Both the position numbers and the translations under genes were made by a program. DNA of 64,000 nt from Aquimarina acroporae (GTDB lineage Bacteria; Bacteroidota; Bacteroidia; Flavobacteriales; Flavobacteriaceae), in assembly GCF_023195925.1 (NCBI RefSeq), contig NZ_JALPRE010000016.1, forward strand, positions 1 through 64,000. The letters run 5' to 3'. Shown piece after piece: positions 10,099 through 20,548 of this stretch (its first letter is position 1; every line of letters begins with the position of its first letter). The notes beneath the pieces were generated by a model that did not search any database, was not told the DNA's origin, and saw only the letters and a program-made list of their open reading frames with translations.

Positions 10099-13000
10099 CT
10101 ATTCCTCTAATCTGATATCAAGTCCCAGACCTTTCAATTCGTGCATTAATACGTTGAACGATTCTGGCAAACCTGGTTCTGGCATAGGCTCTCCTTTAAC
10201 AATACTTTCGTATGTTTTAGCTCTACCAATAACGTCATCAGATTTTACAGTCAATATTTCACGAAGCGTACTTGAAGCTCCATAAGCCTCTAGTGCCCAA
10301 ACTTCCATCTCTCCAAAACGCTGACCTCCAAATTGCGCTTTACCTCCAAGAGGTTGCTGAGTAATCAACGAGTATGGTCCAATAGAACGAGCGTGCATCT
10401 TATCATCTACCATGTGACCAAGTTTAAGCATGTAGATCACACCTACAGTTGCTGGTTGGTCAAAACGATCTCCGGTTCCACCATCATAAAGATATGTGTG
10501 CCCAAATCTTGGTATTCCCGCTTCATCGGTAAGCTCATTAATCTGATCAAGAGAAGCTCCATCAAAAATAGGTGTAGCAAACTTTCTACCCAATTTCTGT
10601 CCTGCCCATCCTAATACAGTTTCATAAATCTGACCAATGTTCATACGCGAAGGTACCCCAAGTGGATTAAGTACAATATCTACTGGTGTTCCATCTTCTA
10701 AGAAAGGCATATCTTCTTCTCTTACGATACGAGCAACAATACCTTTGTTACCGTGACGACCTGCCATCTTATCACCTACTTTAAGTTTACGTTTCTTAGC
10801 AATGTAAACCTTAGCAAGTTTAATAATTCCTGATGGTAATTCATCTCCAACAGAGATTGTAAACTTCTCTCTTCTTAAATTACCTTGTAAATCATTTTCT
10901 TTGATCTTATAGTTGTGAATTAAATCAGCAACCATTCTATTAAGATCATCGTCGGTAGTCCAGGTTCCTTTAGTAAGGTGTGTATAATCATCAACACTAT
11001 TCAGCATTTTTTGAGTATACTTTTTACCTTTTGGAAGTACTTCTTCTCCTAGATCGTTCATAACCCCTTGAGAAGTTTTTCCACCAACAATAGCAAATAA
11101 TTTATCTACCAATTCAGACTTTAACAGTTCGAATTTTGTATCATAAGATCTTTCAAGGATTTCGATATCTTCTTTATCCTGAGATCTTTTTCTCTTATCT
11201 TTTATTGCACGAGCAAATAATTTTTTATCGATAACTACACCGTGTAACGAAGGAGAAGCTTTTAAAGAAGCATCTTTAACATCACCAGCTTTATCACCAA
11301 ATATCGCTCTCAATAATTTTTCTTCCGGAGTAGGATCGCTTTCTCCTTTTGGAGTAATCTTACCGATAAGAATATCACCTGGTTTGATTTCTGCACCAAC
11401 GCGAATCATCCCGTTTTCATCTAGGTCTTTAGTAGCCTCTTCAGAAACGTTAGGAATATCATTGGTTAATTCTTCATTACCAAGTTTGGTATCTCTAACT
11501 TCAAGAGAATACTCATCGATATGAATAGAAGTAAAGATATCATCTCTTACCACTTTTTCAGAAATCACAATTGCATCCTCAAAGTTATACCCTTTCCAAG
11601 GCATGAAGGCTACTTTCATATTTCTACCAAGAGCTAATTCTCCATTTTCTGTAGCATATCCTTGACATAATACCTGTCCTTTAGCTACTTTATGTCCTAC
11701 TCTTACAATTGGTTTAAGATTGATACTAGTTCCCTGATTGGTTTTACGGAACTTGATAAGATCATATGTCTTAGAGTCTCCATCAAAACTAACCATTCTT
11801 TCTTCATCGGTTCTATCGTATTTGATAGTAATTTTATTAGCATCTACATATTCTACAACACCAGAGCCCTCAGCGTTAATTAAAACTCTCGAATCTGAAG
11901 CTACTTGACGTTCTAAACCTGTTCCTACAATAGGAGCATCTACTCTTAATAATGGTACTGCCTGGCGCATCATGTTTGATCCCATCAAGGCACGGTTCGC
12001 ATCATCATGCTCCAAGAACGGAATCAAAGATGCAGAAATAGAAGCAATCTGGTTTGGTGCAACATCTGCATAATTTACGTTGGTTGGTTCAATAACTGGG
12101 AAATCCCCTTCCATACGTGCAATTACCTTATCAGACTCAATTGTTCCATCTTCTTTTAATGGAATATTGGCTTGAGCAATAAGCTTCTCTTCTTCTTCTT
12201 CTGCACTTAAATATGTGAATCCACTAAGGTCTACTTTACCATCCTCAACTTTACGATAAGGTGTTTCAAGGAATCCCATTGAGTTCACTTTTGCAAATAC
12301 AGAAAGAGACGAAATTAAACCAATATTCGGTCCTTCAGGTGTTTCAATCGGACAAAGTCGCCCGTAATGTGTGTAGTGTACGTCACGCACCTCAAACCCG
12401 GCTCTCTCTCTTGATAAACCTCCTGGTCCTAATGCAGAAAGTCTACGTTTGTGAGTGATCTCTGCTAATGGATTTGTTTGATCCATAAACTGAGATAACT
12501 GGTTGGTACCAAAGAAGGAATTGATCACCGATGATAATGTCTTAGCATTAATCAAATCGATAGGTGTAAACACCTCATTATCCCTTACGTTCATTCGCTC
12601 ACGAATGGTACGCGCCATACGAGCTAAACCAACACCGAATTGCTGAGATAACTGCTCTCCCACGGTTCTAACACGACGGTTAGATAAGTGATCGATATCA
12701 TCTATCTCTGCTTTAGAGTTAATTAACTCAATTAAATATTTTATAATGGTAATAATATCTTCTTTGGTAAGCACTTGCTTATCCATTTCAATATCAAGAC
12801 CTAATTTCTTATTCATTCTGTAACGACCAACCTCACCTAAGTTATAACGCTGATCAGAGAAGAATAACTTATCTATAATACCTCTTGCCGTTTCTTCATC
12901 TGGCGGTTCTGCATTACGAAGTTGACGATATATATGTTCTACCGCTTCTTTCTCAGAGTTAGTAGGATCTTTTTGCAATGTATTATGAATAATTGCGTAA

Positions 13001-13908
13001 TCTCCTTTCTGATTATCTTCTTTGTGAAGTAGAATGGTTTTTGCTCCAGATTCTATGATTTCTTCAAGATGATCTTTATCAAGAACAGTATCACGATCTA
13101 AAACAATTTCGTTACGCTCGATAGATACCACTTCTCCAGTATCTTCATCCACAAAGTCTTCATGCCACGTATTTAGAACACGAGCAGCTAACTTTCTTCC
13201 TAAAACTTTTTTCAACCCGGACTTAGAAACTTTTACTTCCTCTGCAAGGTCGAAAATTTCTAAAATATCTTTATCACGTTCAAAACCAATTGCACGGAAA
13301 AGTGTAGTAACCGGTAATTTTTTCTTTCTATCGATATAAGCATACATCACGCTATTAATATCGGTAGCAAATTCTATCCAAGAACCTTTGAAAGGAATTA
13401 CTCTGGCAGAATATAATTTTGTTCCATTTGCGTGGAACGATTGTCCAAAGAATACTCCCGGAGATCTATGTAACTGAGAAACTACAACACGCTCAGCCCC
13501 GTTAATACAAAAAGTACCACTAGGTGTCATGTAAGGAATAGTACCAAGATATACATCCTGTACAATAGTCTCAAAATCTTCGTGCTCTGGATCTGTACAG
13601 AATAATTTAAGACGTGCTTTAAGAGGCACACTATAAGTAAGACCTCTTTCAATACACTCCTGAAGGTCATACCTTGGAGGGTCAACAAAATAATCTAAAA
13701 ATTCAAGTACAAATTGATTACGAGTATCAGTAATCGGGAAGTTTTCCATGAAGGTATTATAAAGACCTTCGTTTCCTCTTTCTTCAGATTTTGTTTCTAA
13801 TTGAAAGAAATCCTGAAATGATTTGATCTGGATATCTAGAAAATCTGGATATTCAGGTCTGTTCTTTACAGAAGAGAAATTCAATCTTTCAGTTTGCGTT
13901 GCTAACAT
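10099..13908 (-). CDS. rpoB: DNA-directed RNA polymerase subunit beta
   Basis: This is the beta subunit of RNA polymerase, 1269 residues from the ATG at 13908. A TTG codon directly upstream (13911) extends the frame by one residue, but the family normally begins [13 protein letters not shown], so the ATG is preferred. The rifampicin-region sequence is visible ([17 protein letters not shown], then [20 protein letters not shown]), with wild-type-like residues as far as I can judge, and the conserved C-terminal segments [24 protein letters not shown] and [13 protein letters not shown] are present in pieces. It lies between rplL and rpoC in the standard operon order, with hairpins in both spacers. 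Confidence 0.99.
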   Translation of the reverse strand: MLATQTERLNFSSVKNRPEYPDFLDIQIKSFQDFFQLETKSEERGNEGLYNTFMENFPITDTRNQFVLEFLDYFVDPPRYDLQECIERGLTYSVPLKARLKLFCTDPEHEDFETIVQDVYLGTIPYMTPSGTFCINGAERVVVSQLHRSPGVFFGQSFHANGTKLYSARVIPFKGSWIEFATDINSVMYAYIDRKKKLPVTTLFRAIGFERDKDILEIFDLAEEVKVSKSGLKKVLGRKLAARVLNTWHEDFVDEDTGEVVSIERNEIVLDRDTVLDKDHLEEIIESGAKTILLHKEDNQKGDYAIIHNTLQKDPTNSEKEAVEHIYRQLRNAEPPDEETARGIIDKLFFSDQRYNLGEVGRYRMNKKLGLDIEMDKQVLTKEDIITIIKYLIELINSKAEIDDIDHLSNRRVRTVGEQLSQQFGVGLARMARTIRERMNVRDNEVFTPIDLINAKTLSSVINSFFGTNQLSQFMDQTNPLAEITHKRRLSALGPGGLSRERAGFEVRDVHYTHYGRLCPIETPEGPNIGLISSLSVFAKVNSMGFLETPYRKVEDGKVDLSGFTYLSAEEEEEKLIAQANIPLKEDGTIESDKVIARMEGDFPVIEPTNVNYADVAPNQIASISASLIPFLEHDDANRALMGSNMMRQAVPLLRVDAPIVGTGLERQVASDSRVLINAEGSGVVEYVDANKITIKYDRTDEERMVSFDGDSKTYDLIKFRKTNQGTSINLKPIVRVGHKVAKGQVLCQGYATENGELALGRNMKVAFMPWKGYNFEDAIVISEKVVRDDIFTSIHIDEYSLEVRDTKLGNEELTNDIPNVSEEATKDLDENGMIRVGAEIKPGDILIGKITPKGESDPTPEEKLLRAIFGDKAGDVKDASLKASPSLHGVVIDKKLFARAIKDKRKRSQDKEDIEILERSYDTKFELLKSELVDKLFAIVGGKTSQGVMNDLGEEVLPKGKKYTQKMLNSVDDYTHLTKGTWTTDDDLNRMVADLIHNYKIKENDLQGNLRREKFTISVGDELPSGIIKLAKVYIAKKRKLKVGDKMAGRHGNKGIVARIVREEDMPFLEDGTPVDIVLNPLGVPSRMNIGQIYETVLGWAGQKLGRKFATPIFDGASLDQINELTDEAGIPRFGHTYLYDGGTGDRFDQPATVGVIYMLKLGHMVDDKMHARSIGPYSLITQQPLGGKAQFGGQRFGEMEVWALEAYGASSTLREILTVKSDDVIGRAKTYESIVKGEPMPEPGLPESFNVLMHELKGLGLDIRLEE

Positions 13909-13983
13909 CAATGGACGGAATTAAATTAAAATTTTTAAAAGGGGTGCGTATAAAAAAACACTTAACATTTATATACGCAAAAT

Positions 13984-14020
13984 GGTTTAGACCTCAGAGA
14001 ATACTCTCTGGGTCTAAACC
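13984..14020 (-). promoter_or_regulatory. Strong hairpin in the rplL-rpoB spacer (candidate attenuator or processing site)
   Basis: GGTTTAGACC plus CAGAGA pairs with TCTCTG plus GGTCTAAACC over 16 base pairs, with one bulged base and a 4-base loop. The stem lies 22 bases after the rplL stop. In enterobacteria the same spacer carries a partial terminator and an RNase III site that adjust rpoBC relative to ribosomal proteins; a similar role here is inference from position. Confidence 0.65.
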
Positions 14021-14042
14021 TATGTGTTAATCTATGGTAAGC

Positions 14043-14420
14043 TTACTTAAGCTCAACCTCAGCTCCAGCCTCTTCTAATTGAGTTTTAAGAGCTTCTGCT
14101 TCATCCTTAGCTACTCCTTCTTTAATTGGTTTAGGAGCACCATCAACTAATTCTTTAGCATCTTTAAGACCAAGACCTGTTAATTCTTTAACAAGCTTTA
14201 CAACTGCTAATTTAGAAGCACCTGCAGCCTTTAGGATTACGTCGAATTCTGATTTTTCTTCAGCAGCATCTCCACCTCCAGCAGCAGCTCCACCAGCTAC
14301 AGCAACTGCAGCAGCAGCAGGCTCAATACCATATTCTTCTTTTAATATATCAGCTAACTCATTAACTTCTTTTACTGTTAAGTTAACTAATTGTTCTGCG
14401 AAATCTTTTAAATCTGCCAT
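14043..14420 (-). CDS. rplL: 50S ribosomal protein L7/L12 (bL12)
   Basis: bL12 forms the stalk of the large subunit that recruits translational GTPases. The 125-residue product has the N-terminal dimerisation part ([20 protein letters not shown]), an Ala/Gly-rich hinge ([16 protein letters not shown]) and the C-terminal factor-binding domain ending in [14 protein letters not shown]. It lies 71 bases downstream of rplJ and upstream of the spacer hairpin before rpoB. Confidence 0.98.
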   Translation of the reverse strand: MADLKDFAEQLVNLTVKEVNELADILKEEYGIEPAAAAVAVAGGAAAGGGDAAEEKSEFDVILKAAGASKLAVVKLVKELTGLGLKDAKELVDGAPKPIKEGVAKDEAEALKTQLEEAGAEVELK

Positions 14421-14491
14421 TTTCTATCGTTTTAAATAATTTTTTTTAATTGAAATATAATTTGTTAAAAAGTGCGTACACTATTAAATGA

Positions 14492-15013
14492 TTATCCTTC
14501 TTTTTCGGATAATGTTTTAAGGATACCTGCAAGTTTACCTCCACCTGACTTTAATGCAGAAACTACATTCTTAGCAGGAGACTGTAATAAGCCAATAATA
14601 TCTCCGATAACTTCTTCTTTAGACTTAATGCTAACTAAAGCGTCTAAGTTTTCGTCACCAACAAATATAGCTTCTTCAATAAATGCTCCTTTTAAAAGAG
14701 GTTTTTCAGATTTCTTACGAAATTCTTTGATAACCTTTGCAGGTGCATTACCAGCCTCAGCAAACATAATTGAAGTGTTACCTTTTAATACAGTAGGTAA
14801 CTCTCCAAAATCCTTATCTGAATTCTCCATAGCTTTTGCTAATAGAGTATTCTTTACTACTTTTAATGATACATTAGCTTTGAAACAAGCTCTTCTCAAA
14901 TTTGAAGTTGTTCCTGCGTCTAAACCTGAAATGTCGGCTAAATAAATATTAGCGTTTTCAGCTAACTGAGCAGTTAAGTCTTCAATTACTAGTGATTTCT
15001 CTTCTCTTGTCAT
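14492..15013 (-). CDS. rplJ: 50S ribosomal protein L10 (uL10)
   Basis: uL10 anchors the L7/L12 stalk to 23S rRNA. The protein of 173 residues starts MTREEKSLVIEDL, which is typical for Bacteroidota. It follows rplA by only 15 bases, which leaves no room for the long structured L10 leader found upstream of rplJ in Escherichia coli, so autogenous control must use another site or be absent. Confidence 0.98.
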   Translation of the reverse strand: MTREEKSLVIEDLTAQLAENANIYLADISGLDAGTTSNLRRACFKANVSLKVVKNTLLAKAMENSDKDFGELPTVLKGNTSIMFAEAGNAPAKVIKEFRKKSEKPLLKGAFIEEAIFVGDENLDALVSIKSKEEVIGDIIGLLQSPAKNVVSALKSGGGKLAGILKTLSEKEG

Positions 15014-15028
15014 AATCGTTTATCTTAA

Positions 15029-15724
15029 TTACCCAGCAAAGTTTTTCGCATCCACTTCAACACCAGGGCTCATTGTAGAAGACATGTATATTGATTTAAT
15101 ATACACTCCCTTTGCAGCTTGAGGTTTTAACTTTACTAATGTTGTTATTAATTCTTTCGCGTTACCCGCTATTTTTTCTGCGTCAAAAGAAGACTTTCCA
15201 ATAGCAGCATGAACGATACCAGTTTTATCAACTTTAAAGTCTATTTTACCAGCTTTAACATCAGACACAGCTTTAGCCACATCCATTGTTACCGTTCCTG
15301 TTTTTGGGTTTGGCATTAATCCTCTAGGTCCTAAAACACGTCCTAAAGGCCCTAATTTACCCATAACGCTAGGCATAGTAATGATTACGTCAACGTCTGT
15401 CCAACCACCTTTGATTTTATCAAGGTACTCATCTAAACCTACGAAGTCTGCACCTGCCTCTTTAGCTTCAGCCTCTTTATCTGGAGTTACCAAAGCTAAT
15501 ACTTTAACGTCTTTTCCTGTTCCGTGAGGTAAAGTTACCACACCACGTACCATTTGATTTGCTTTACGTGGATCTACGTTCAAACGAACTGCAAGATCTA
15601 CAGAAGCATCAAAATTTACGTTTGTTATTTCTTTTACTAAAGCAGAAGCTTCAGCCAATGTATAGGCTTTATTCTTTTCAACCTTAGCTTGGGCTTCTTT
15701 TTGCTTTTTAGTCAATTTTGCCAT
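15029..15724 (-). CDS. rplA: 50S ribosomal protein L1 (uL1)
   Basis: uL1 forms the mobile L1 stalk at the ribosomal E site and in many bacteria represses its own operon. The 231-residue protein shows the conserved segment [20 protein letters not shown] and the end SPGVEVDA. It is 18 bases downstream of rplK, in the usual rplKAJL order. Confidence 0.98.
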   Translation of the reverse strand: MAKLTKKQKEAQAKVEKNKAYTLAEASALVKEITNVNFDASVDLAVRLNVDPRKANQMVRGVVTLPHGTGKDVKVLALVTPDKEAEAKEAGADFVGLDEYLDKIKGGWTDVDVIITMPSVMGKLGPLGRVLGPRGLMPNPKTGTVTMDVAKAVSDVKAGKIDFKVDKTGIVHAAIGKSSFDAEKIAGNAKELITTLVKLKPQAAKGVYIKSIYMSSTMSPGVEVDAKNFAG

Positions 15725-15742
15725 TTTGTAATCGTTTTTTGA

Positions 15743-16180
15743 TTAAAAAGGAGCTTGTCCTTTTACGGTTACACCCATTGAACGAGCAGTACCAGCGATC
15801 ATTTTCATAGCAGACTCTACTGTAAATGCATTTAAATCCTGCATTTTATCTTCTGCTATAGCTTTTACCTGATCCCAAGTAATACTTGCTACCTTCTTAC
15901 GGTTAGGCTCACCAGAACCTTTCTTCTGTTTTGCTGCTTCCAGTATTTGAACTGCTGCTGGAGGAGTTTTAATAACAAAGTCAAAAGACTTATCGCTATA
16001 AACACTAATAACAACAGGTAATACCTTACCTTGCTTATCTTGTGTTCTACCATTGAATTGCTTACAGAATTCCATGATATTCACTCCGGCAGCACCTAGA
16101 GCAGGTCCAACTGGTGGTGATGGATTTGCAGCACCTCCACGAACTTGAAGTTTTACAACTTTACTTAACTCTTTAGCCAT
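15743..16180 (-). CDS. rplK: 50S ribosomal protein L11 (uL11)
   Basis: uL11 belongs to the GTPase-associated centre. The 145-residue protein starts [20 protein letters not shown] and has the conserved [20 protein letters not shown] stretch. It starts 76 bases after nusG. Confidence 0.98.
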   Translation of the reverse strand: MAKELSKVVKLQVRGGAANPSPPVGPALGAAGVNIMEFCKQFNGRTQDKQGKVLPVVISVYSDKSFDFVIKTPPAAVQILEAAKQKKGSGEPNRKKVASITWDQVKAIAEDKMQDLNAFTVESAMKMIAGTARSMGVTVKGQAPF

Positions 16181-16256
16181 TTTTCTAATTTTAAATTAGA
16201 ATTGTTCTACAGTTGGAAGCAAAAGAACAATTCTGGAATATATAATGTAACAATTA

Positions 16257-16811
16257 TTATACTTTTTCTACTTGCATATAACTGAGTTCAAGTGGAGTCT
16301 TTCTACCAAAAATCTTCACCATTACTTCTAGTTTACGCTTTTCTTCATTTACCTTTTCTACAGTACCATTAAACCCATTAAAAGGTCCATCTATTACTTT
16401 CACAATCTCTCCTACTGTATACGGTATAGCAACGTTATCAGTTTTTACCGCTAACTCATCTACTTTACCTAACATTCTATTAATCTCTGCTTTTCTAAGC
16501 GGTACAGGATCTCCTCCCTTAACTTCACCCAAAAAACCAATAACACCATTAATAGATTTAATAATGTGAGGCACTTCACCTGCCAGGTTAGCCTCTATCA
16601 TTACATATCCTGGAAAGTATACTCTTTCTTTATTGATCTTCTTTCCATTTCGAATTTGCACTACCTTTTCGGTAGGAACAAGAATCTGAGAAACAAAATC
16701 CTCAAGACCCATGTGCGCAATTTCTCGCTCTATATAGTCTTTAACTTTATTCTCTTGACCACTAACAGCCCTTACCACATACCATTTCTTCGAATTATCC
16801 ACTTCAGCCAT
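16257..16811 (-). CDS. nusG: Transcription termination/antitermination protein NusG
   Basis: NusG is a processivity factor for RNA polymerase and couples it to the ribosome. The 184-residue protein has the NGN domain at the N-terminus (WYVVRAVSGQENKVKDYIE, then YFPGYVMIEA) and a C-terminal KOW motif (VGEIVKVIDGPFNGFNGTVE). It lies 9 bases after secE, in the conserved secE-nusG-rplK order. Confidence 0.98.
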   Translation of the reverse strand: MAEVDNSKKWYVVRAVSGQENKVKDYIEREIAHMGLEDFVSQILVPTEKVVQIRNGKKINKERVYFPGYVMIEANLAGEVPHIIKSINGVIGFLGEVKGGDPVPLRKAEINRMLGKVDELAVKTDNVAIPYTVGEIVKVIDGPFNGFNGTVEKVNEEKRKLEVMVKIFGRKTPLELSYMQVEKV

Positions 16812-16820
16812 TACAGTAAT

Positions 16821-17018
16821 TTAAGATTTAACCCAAGTAAAATATTGTTCTATAACCCTACTAAATACGGTATCAACTCCCCAAATAGCCAGAGAAAAAA
16901 TCACTGAAAAAACAATTACTACCAATGTCAACCTTTGAGCTTCAGACCAAGGCGTCCAGGTTACATGATTTTTCAATTCATTGTATGAGTCGGTAACATA
17001 ATTTATTAATCCAGCCAT
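16821..17018 (-). CDS. secE: Preprotein translocase subunit SecE
   Basis: SecE clamps the SecY channel. The 65-residue protein is the short one-helix form found in most bacteria: an amphipathic N-terminal helix (YNELKNHVTWTPWSEAQ) followed by one transmembrane segment at about residues 30-50. It lies between tRNA-Trp and nusG. Confidence 0.95.
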   Translation of the reverse strand: MAGLINYVTDSYNELKNHVTWTPWSEAQRLTLVVIVFSVIFSLAIWGVDTVFSRVIEQYFTWVKS

Positions 17019-17116
17019 TGTTATTTATTTTTCAAGCAAACAAGAACATCCTTTTTGCCATCATTATCATTTAAATCTTTAGTAATTTTTACTATGAAAT
17101 TTACTAACTATTCTTG

Positions 17117-17189
17117 CACGGGTTGAGAGGCTCGAACTCCCGACACCTGGTTTTGGAGACCAGTGCTCTACCAACTGAGCTAAACCCGT
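17117..17189 (-). tRNA. tRNA-Trp (CCA)
   Basis: A 73-base cloverleaf is read on the minus strand: acceptor ACGGGTT/AACCCGT, D arm TAGCTCAGTTGGTAGAGCA, anticodon loop CTCCAAA with anticodon CCA, and T arm GTTCGAG. The CCA end is not encoded. It lies between tuf and secE, a common arrangement. Confidence 0.97.
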
Positions 17190-17200
17190 ATACATAAGTC

Positions 17201-17224
17201 AAGGTATTCGCTAGGCGAATACCT
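17201..17224 (-). promoter_or_regulatory. Hairpin between tuf and tRNA-Trp
   Basis: GGTATTCGC (17203-17211) and GCGAATACC (17215-17223) form a perfect 9-bp stem with a 3-base loop, extended by one A-T pair. No T run follows on the minus strand, so it is probably a processing or partial-attenuation site rather than a full terminator. Confidence 0.55.
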
Positions 17225-17245
17225 CACTTATATATAATATATGTA

Positions 17246-18433
17246 TTAGTCTAAAATTTCGGTTACCTGACCAGCACCTACTGTTCTACCTCCTTCACGG
17301 ATTGCAAAACGAAGACCAACGTTCATTGCGATTGGTTGAATTAACTCAACAGTAATAGTTAAGTTATCTCCTGGCATTACCATTTCTACTCCATCAGGAA
17401 GCGCAATGTTACCAGTTACGTCTGTTGTACGAACGTAGAACTGTGGACGGTAGTTATTGTGGAATGGAGTGTGACGACCACCTTCTTCTTTCTTAAGGAT
17501 ATACACCTCAGCTTTGAAGTTTTTATGTGGAGTTACAGATCCAGGCTTAACGATTACCATACCTCTAGAGATTTCAGTTTTCTCGATACCTCTTAAAAGG
17601 ATACCTACGTTATCTCCAGCTTCACCTCTATCTAATATTTTACGGAACATTTCAACCCCAGTAATAGTAGAAGTCAATTTCTCAGCTCCCATACCAATAA
17701 TCTCTACAGGATCTCCAGTGTTTGCCACACCAGTTTCGATTCTACCAGTAGCAACAGTACCACGACCAGTAATAGAGAATACATCTTCGATAGGCATTAA
17801 GAAATCTTTATCTACATCACGCTTTGGTAATTTGATCCACTCATCAACAGCAGCCATAAGCTCCATTACAGTATCTACCCATTTCTTCTCTCCGTTAAGA
17901 GCTCCAAGAGCAGAACCAGCGATTACAGGACCATTATCTCCGTCATACTCATAGAAAGAAAGTAATTCTCTAACTTCCATTTCTACTAATTCAAGTAATT
18001 CCTCATCATCAACCATATCCACTTTGTTAAGGAATACAACGATACTAGGAATACCTACCTGACGTCCTAATAGGATGTGCTCACGAGTTTGTGGCATAGG
18101 TCCGTCTGTAGCCGCAACTACTAAGATCGCACCGTCCATTTGAGCAGCACCAGTTACCATGTTCTTTACGTAATCCGCGTGACCAGGACAGTCAACGTGA
18201 GCGTAGTGACGATTTGCAGTTTGGTACTCAACGTGAGATGTATTAATTGTAATACCTCTTTCTTTTTCTTCTGGAGCGTTATCGATAGTATCGAAGTCTC
18301 TCGCTTCAGAAAGACCAGCTTCTGCCAATACCTTAGTGATTGCAGCAGTCAAAGTTGTTTTACCGTGATCAACGTGTCCAATAGTACCAATATTTAAGTG
18401 CGGTTTGGAACGATCAAAAGTTTCCTTTGCCAT
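17246..18433 (-). CDS. tuf: Elongation factor Tu
   Basis: EF-Tu delivers aminoacyl-tRNA to the ribosome. The 395-residue protein carries G1 GHVDHGKT (19-26), G3 DCPGHADY (81-88) and G4 NKVD (136-139), then domains 2 and 3 ending in [10 protein letters not shown]. It is preceded by four tRNA genes and followed by tRNA-Trp, the classic tRNA-tuf operon. Confidence 0.99.
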   Translation of the reverse strand: MAKETFDRSKPHLNIGTIGHVDHGKTTLTAAITKVLAEAGLSEARDFDTIDNAPEEKERGITINTSHVEYQTANRHYAHVDCPGHADYVKNMVTGAAQMDGAILVVAATDGPMPQTREHILLGRQVGIPSIVVFLNKVDMVDDEELLELVEMEVRELLSFYEYDGDNGPVIAGSALGALNGEKKWVDTVMELMAAVDEWIKLPKRDVDKDFLMPIEDVFSITGRGTVATGRIETGVANTGDPVEIIGMGAEKLTSTITGVEMFRKILDRGEAGDNVGILLRGIEKTEISRGMVIVKPGSVTPHKNFKAEVYILKKEEGGRHTPFHNNYRPQFYVRTTDVTGNIALPDGVEMVMPGDNLTITVELIQPIAMNVGLRFAIREGGRTVGAGQVTEILD

Positions 18434-18490
18434 AATTAATTTATTTAATCTTAGTTATATATTAGTGTTCAATTTATACTTAGAACCTAG

Positions 18491-18562
18491 AGCCAATGAC
18501 GAGATTTGAACTCGTGACCTCTTCCTTACCAAGGAAACGCTCTACCCCTGAGCTACACCGGC
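18491..18562 (-). tRNA. tRNA-Thr (GGT)
   Basis: A 72-base cloverleaf on the minus strand has acceptor GCCGGTG paired with CATTGGC (two G-T wobbles), anticodon loop TTGGTAA with anticodon GGT, and T-arm loop GTTCAAATC. CCA is not encoded. Confidence 0.96.
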
Positions 18563-18671
18563 TTTTTAAACGAGTACAATGATAAACCAGAGCATCTTTA
18601 CATTTTTAAAAGAAATCTGATTATCATCACAGTTATATAAACCCAATCTTAATACGATTAGCTCTCATTAG

Positions 18672-18744
18672 AGCGGGAGACCGGGTTCGAACCGGCGACA
18701 TTCAGCTTGGAAGGCTGACGCTCTACCAACTGAGCTACTCCCGC
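18672..18744 (-). tRNA. tRNA-Gly (TCC)
   Basis: A 73-base cloverleaf on the minus strand has acceptor GCGGGAG/CTCCCGC, anticodon loop CTTCCAA with anticodon TCC, and T arm GGTTCGAACC. CCA is not encoded. Confidence 0.97.
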
Positions 18745-18796
18745 TTTTTAACGACAATTTAATCAAATTAAAAAGTCTCTAAAAGTTTAATTTAAG

Positions 18797-18879
18797 TGGG
18801 GAGAGCAGGATTCGAACCTGCGAAGGTAAAAACCAACAGATTTACAGTCTGTCCTCGTTGGCCGCTTGAGTATCTCCCC
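18797..18879 (-). tRNA. tRNA-Tyr (GTA)
   Basis: An 83-base class II tRNA on the minus strand has acceptor GGGGAGA/TCTCCCC, anticodon GTA in the loop CTGTAAA, a long variable arm (TTGGTTTTTACC region) and T arm GGTTCGAATCC. Confidence 0.96.
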
Positions 18880-19004
18880 TCAAAAAATTCAATATTTCAA
18901 GTTGAACTTTATCAATTTTGAGTGCGCAAAATTAATCAATTATTTTACAATTCAAAATTAATTTAAAAAAGCCTCTAAATTATTTATTTTTTTAGCTTTT
19001 TTTG

Positions 19005-19078
19005 AGCCGATAGAGGGACTCGAACCCACGACCTGCTGATTACAAATCAGCTGCTCTAGCCAGCTGAGCTATATCGGC
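19005..19078 (-). tRNA. tRNA-Thr (TGT)
   Basis: A 74-base cloverleaf on the minus strand has acceptor GCCGATA/TATCGGC, anticodon loop TTTGTAA with anticodon TGT, and T arm GGTTCGAGTCC. It is the first gene of the tRNA-tuf transcript. Confidence 0.97.
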
Positions 19079-19100
19079 TTTTCACTATGTTTTAGAACAT

Positions 19101-19127
19101 AAAAAAGTCCGCTATTTCTAACGGACT
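19101..19127 (-). terminator. Terminator after hpf, overlapping the tRNA-tuf promoter
   Basis: On the minus strand AGTCCGTTA and TAGCGGACT form a 9-bp stem (one T-G pair) with a GAAA loop, followed by six T. It lies about 52 bases after the hpf stop and immediately downstream of the -7 box at 19129-19136. Confidence 0.8.
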
Positions 19128-19128
19128 G

Positions 19129-19158
19129 CAAATGTATAATAATTTATTTTTTAGACAA
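19129..19158 (-). promoter_or_regulatory. Promoter of the tRNA-tuf operon
   Basis: TTG (19156-19158), a 19-base spacer and TACATTTG (19129-19136) match the Bacteroidota TTG-N17..19-TAnnTTTG promoter on the minus strand. The first tRNA begins about 50 bases downstream. Confidence 0.75.
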
Positions 19159-19179
19159 AACTATTTTGTAAAAAAAAAG

Positions 19180-19482
19180 TCAAACATGCGCATTTAATTT
19201 TTGCTTCCGTTTTTTAAGTTGTCTCTCCAGAGAACTAACACACTCATCTACACCTTCTTCAAAGGTTTTGTTGATTTTTTTAATCATAAATTCTCCTCCG
19301 GGAACGCTTAGCAAAATTTCGGTTACTTTGTTCTCTTTACCACTTGTATTCATCACTTTGAAAAATACATCTGCATGAATTATCCTACTAAAATATGTTT
19401 CAAGCTTATCTAATTTGGTTTGAGTAAAGTTCACCAACTTTTGATCTACATTAAAATTTACGGATTGCAAGTTCACTTTCAT
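19180..19482 (-). CDS. hpf: Ribosome hibernation promoting factor, short form
   Basis: The 100-residue product belongs to the HPF/RaiA (YfiA) family, which binds the 30S decoding region and inactivates ribosomes during starvation. Visible are the N-terminal beta strand (MKVNLQSVNFNVDQKLVNF), the central KLETYFSRIIHADVFFKV and the end CVSSLERQLKKRKQKL. It lacks the C-terminal dimerisation domain of long HPF. It lies 64 bases after xerC and just upstream of the tRNA-tuf operon. Confidence 0.92.
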   Translation of the reverse strand: MKVNLQSVNFNVDQKLVNFTQTKLDKLETYFSRIIHADVFFKVMNTSGKENKVTEILLSVPGGEFMIKKINKTFEEGVDECVSSLERQLKKRKQKLNAHV

Positions 19483-19546
19483 AGGTGTTAGTTTAATTGG
19501 TTCAACAATATATTAAGCTTAAAAGAGAAGTGACATGAATTCACTA

Positions 19547-20437
19547 TTACTTTTTATTCCTTGGGTGAGATCGTTCGTAAACTTTTGCTAGCTGAGCTAT
19601 ACTATGATGCGTATAAACTTGAGTAGCAGCTAAACTGGAATGACCAAGTAATTCTTTTACAGCATTTAAATCTGCACCTTCATTAAGTAAATGAGTCGCA
19701 AAAGAGTGTCTTAGAATATGAGGACTCCTCTTTACTTTTGAAGAAGCCTTACTAAAATAACCATTTATGATGCGATAAACAAGTGTTTCATATATTTTAA
19801 CGCCTTTTTTAGTTAGCAACAAAAAAGGATTAGACGTATCCTGCAACTTATGTTTTCTAAGCTCTAAATACACCACTAATGTTTCGCAGACTGAAGAAAT
19901 TAAAGGCACAAACCTCTCTTTACTTCTTTTACCTAACACTTTTATTTGCCTTGTACTTAAATCAATATCTGAAATTTGAAGATTCACTAATTCTATTCTT
20001 CTAATTCCTGTAGCATAAAAAAGCTCGACTATTAACCTATCTCGAACACTTTCAAAATCACCATTATCTGTAAGTTCATTCAGCACGCTATCAACTTCAT
20101 CAGATGAAAATGGAATTTGCAGTTTTTTGGAACTTTTTAATGCTTTATGTTTTGCTAAAGGGTTTTTCTCAATTTGTTCAGATTTTAAAAGAAATTTATA
20201 ATAGGTTTTAAGAGAAGAAACTTTCCTATTAATTGTTCGGTTAGAAATATTGGCGTCTACCAAACTTACAATCCAAGCCCTAATTTGAGAGTAATGTGCC
20301 TGAGATATATCTGAATCTTCATATTCTCGTCTATAAAACTCTAAAAAAGAATTTAAATCAGCTTTATAAGCTGTAACTGTATGTTCTGAATATTTTTTTT
20401 CCAGAAACAGGTAGTCGATAAATTCAGAAATAAACAT
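19547..20437 (-). CDS. xerC: Tyrosine recombinase XerC-like
   Basis: This is a tyrosine recombinase of the XerC/XerD type, which resolves chromosome dimers at dif. From the ATG at 20437 it has 296 residues; a TTG at 20458 would add seven residues, but MFISEFIDYLFLEKKYS is the normal family start. The N-terminal SAM-like core-binding domain spans about residues 1-85. Catalytic residues are visible: Arg in ATGIRRIEL, HxxR in SPHILRHSFATHLL, and the LGHSSLAATQVYTH segment with the Tyr nucleophile. The setting between rpsU and hpf is a normal chromosomal locus in Flavobacteriia and not a mobile element. Confidence 0.93.
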   Translation of the reverse strand: MFISEFIDYLFLEKKYSEHTVTAYKADLNSFLEFYRREYEDSDISQAHYSQIRAWIVSLVDANISNRTINRKVSSLKTYYKFLLKSEQIEKNPLAKHKALKSSKKLQIPFSSDEVDSVLNELTDNGDFESVRDRLIVELFYATGIRRIELVNLQISDIDLSTRQIKVLGKRSKERFVPLISSVCETLVVYLELRKHKLQDTSNPFLLLTKKGVKIYETLVYRIINGYFSKASSKVKRSPHILRHSFATHLLNEGADLNAVKELLGHSSLAATQVYTHHSIAQLAKVYERSHPRNKK

Positions 20438-20548
20438 AAAAAAACCGTTGGACAACAAAAGTATGAAACTTTTATTACCTCAACGGTTTAATTTTATACT
20501 GAAAAAACGAAGTCTTGCGATTGCGCAAAACAGACTGCGTCTCAACTA

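Noticed and set aside
19547..20458. Tyrosine recombinase next to tRNA genes as a sign of an integrated element
   Set aside because: The sequence is XerC-like with a normal core-gene setting between rpsU and hpf, and no attachment repeats or phage genes are seen.
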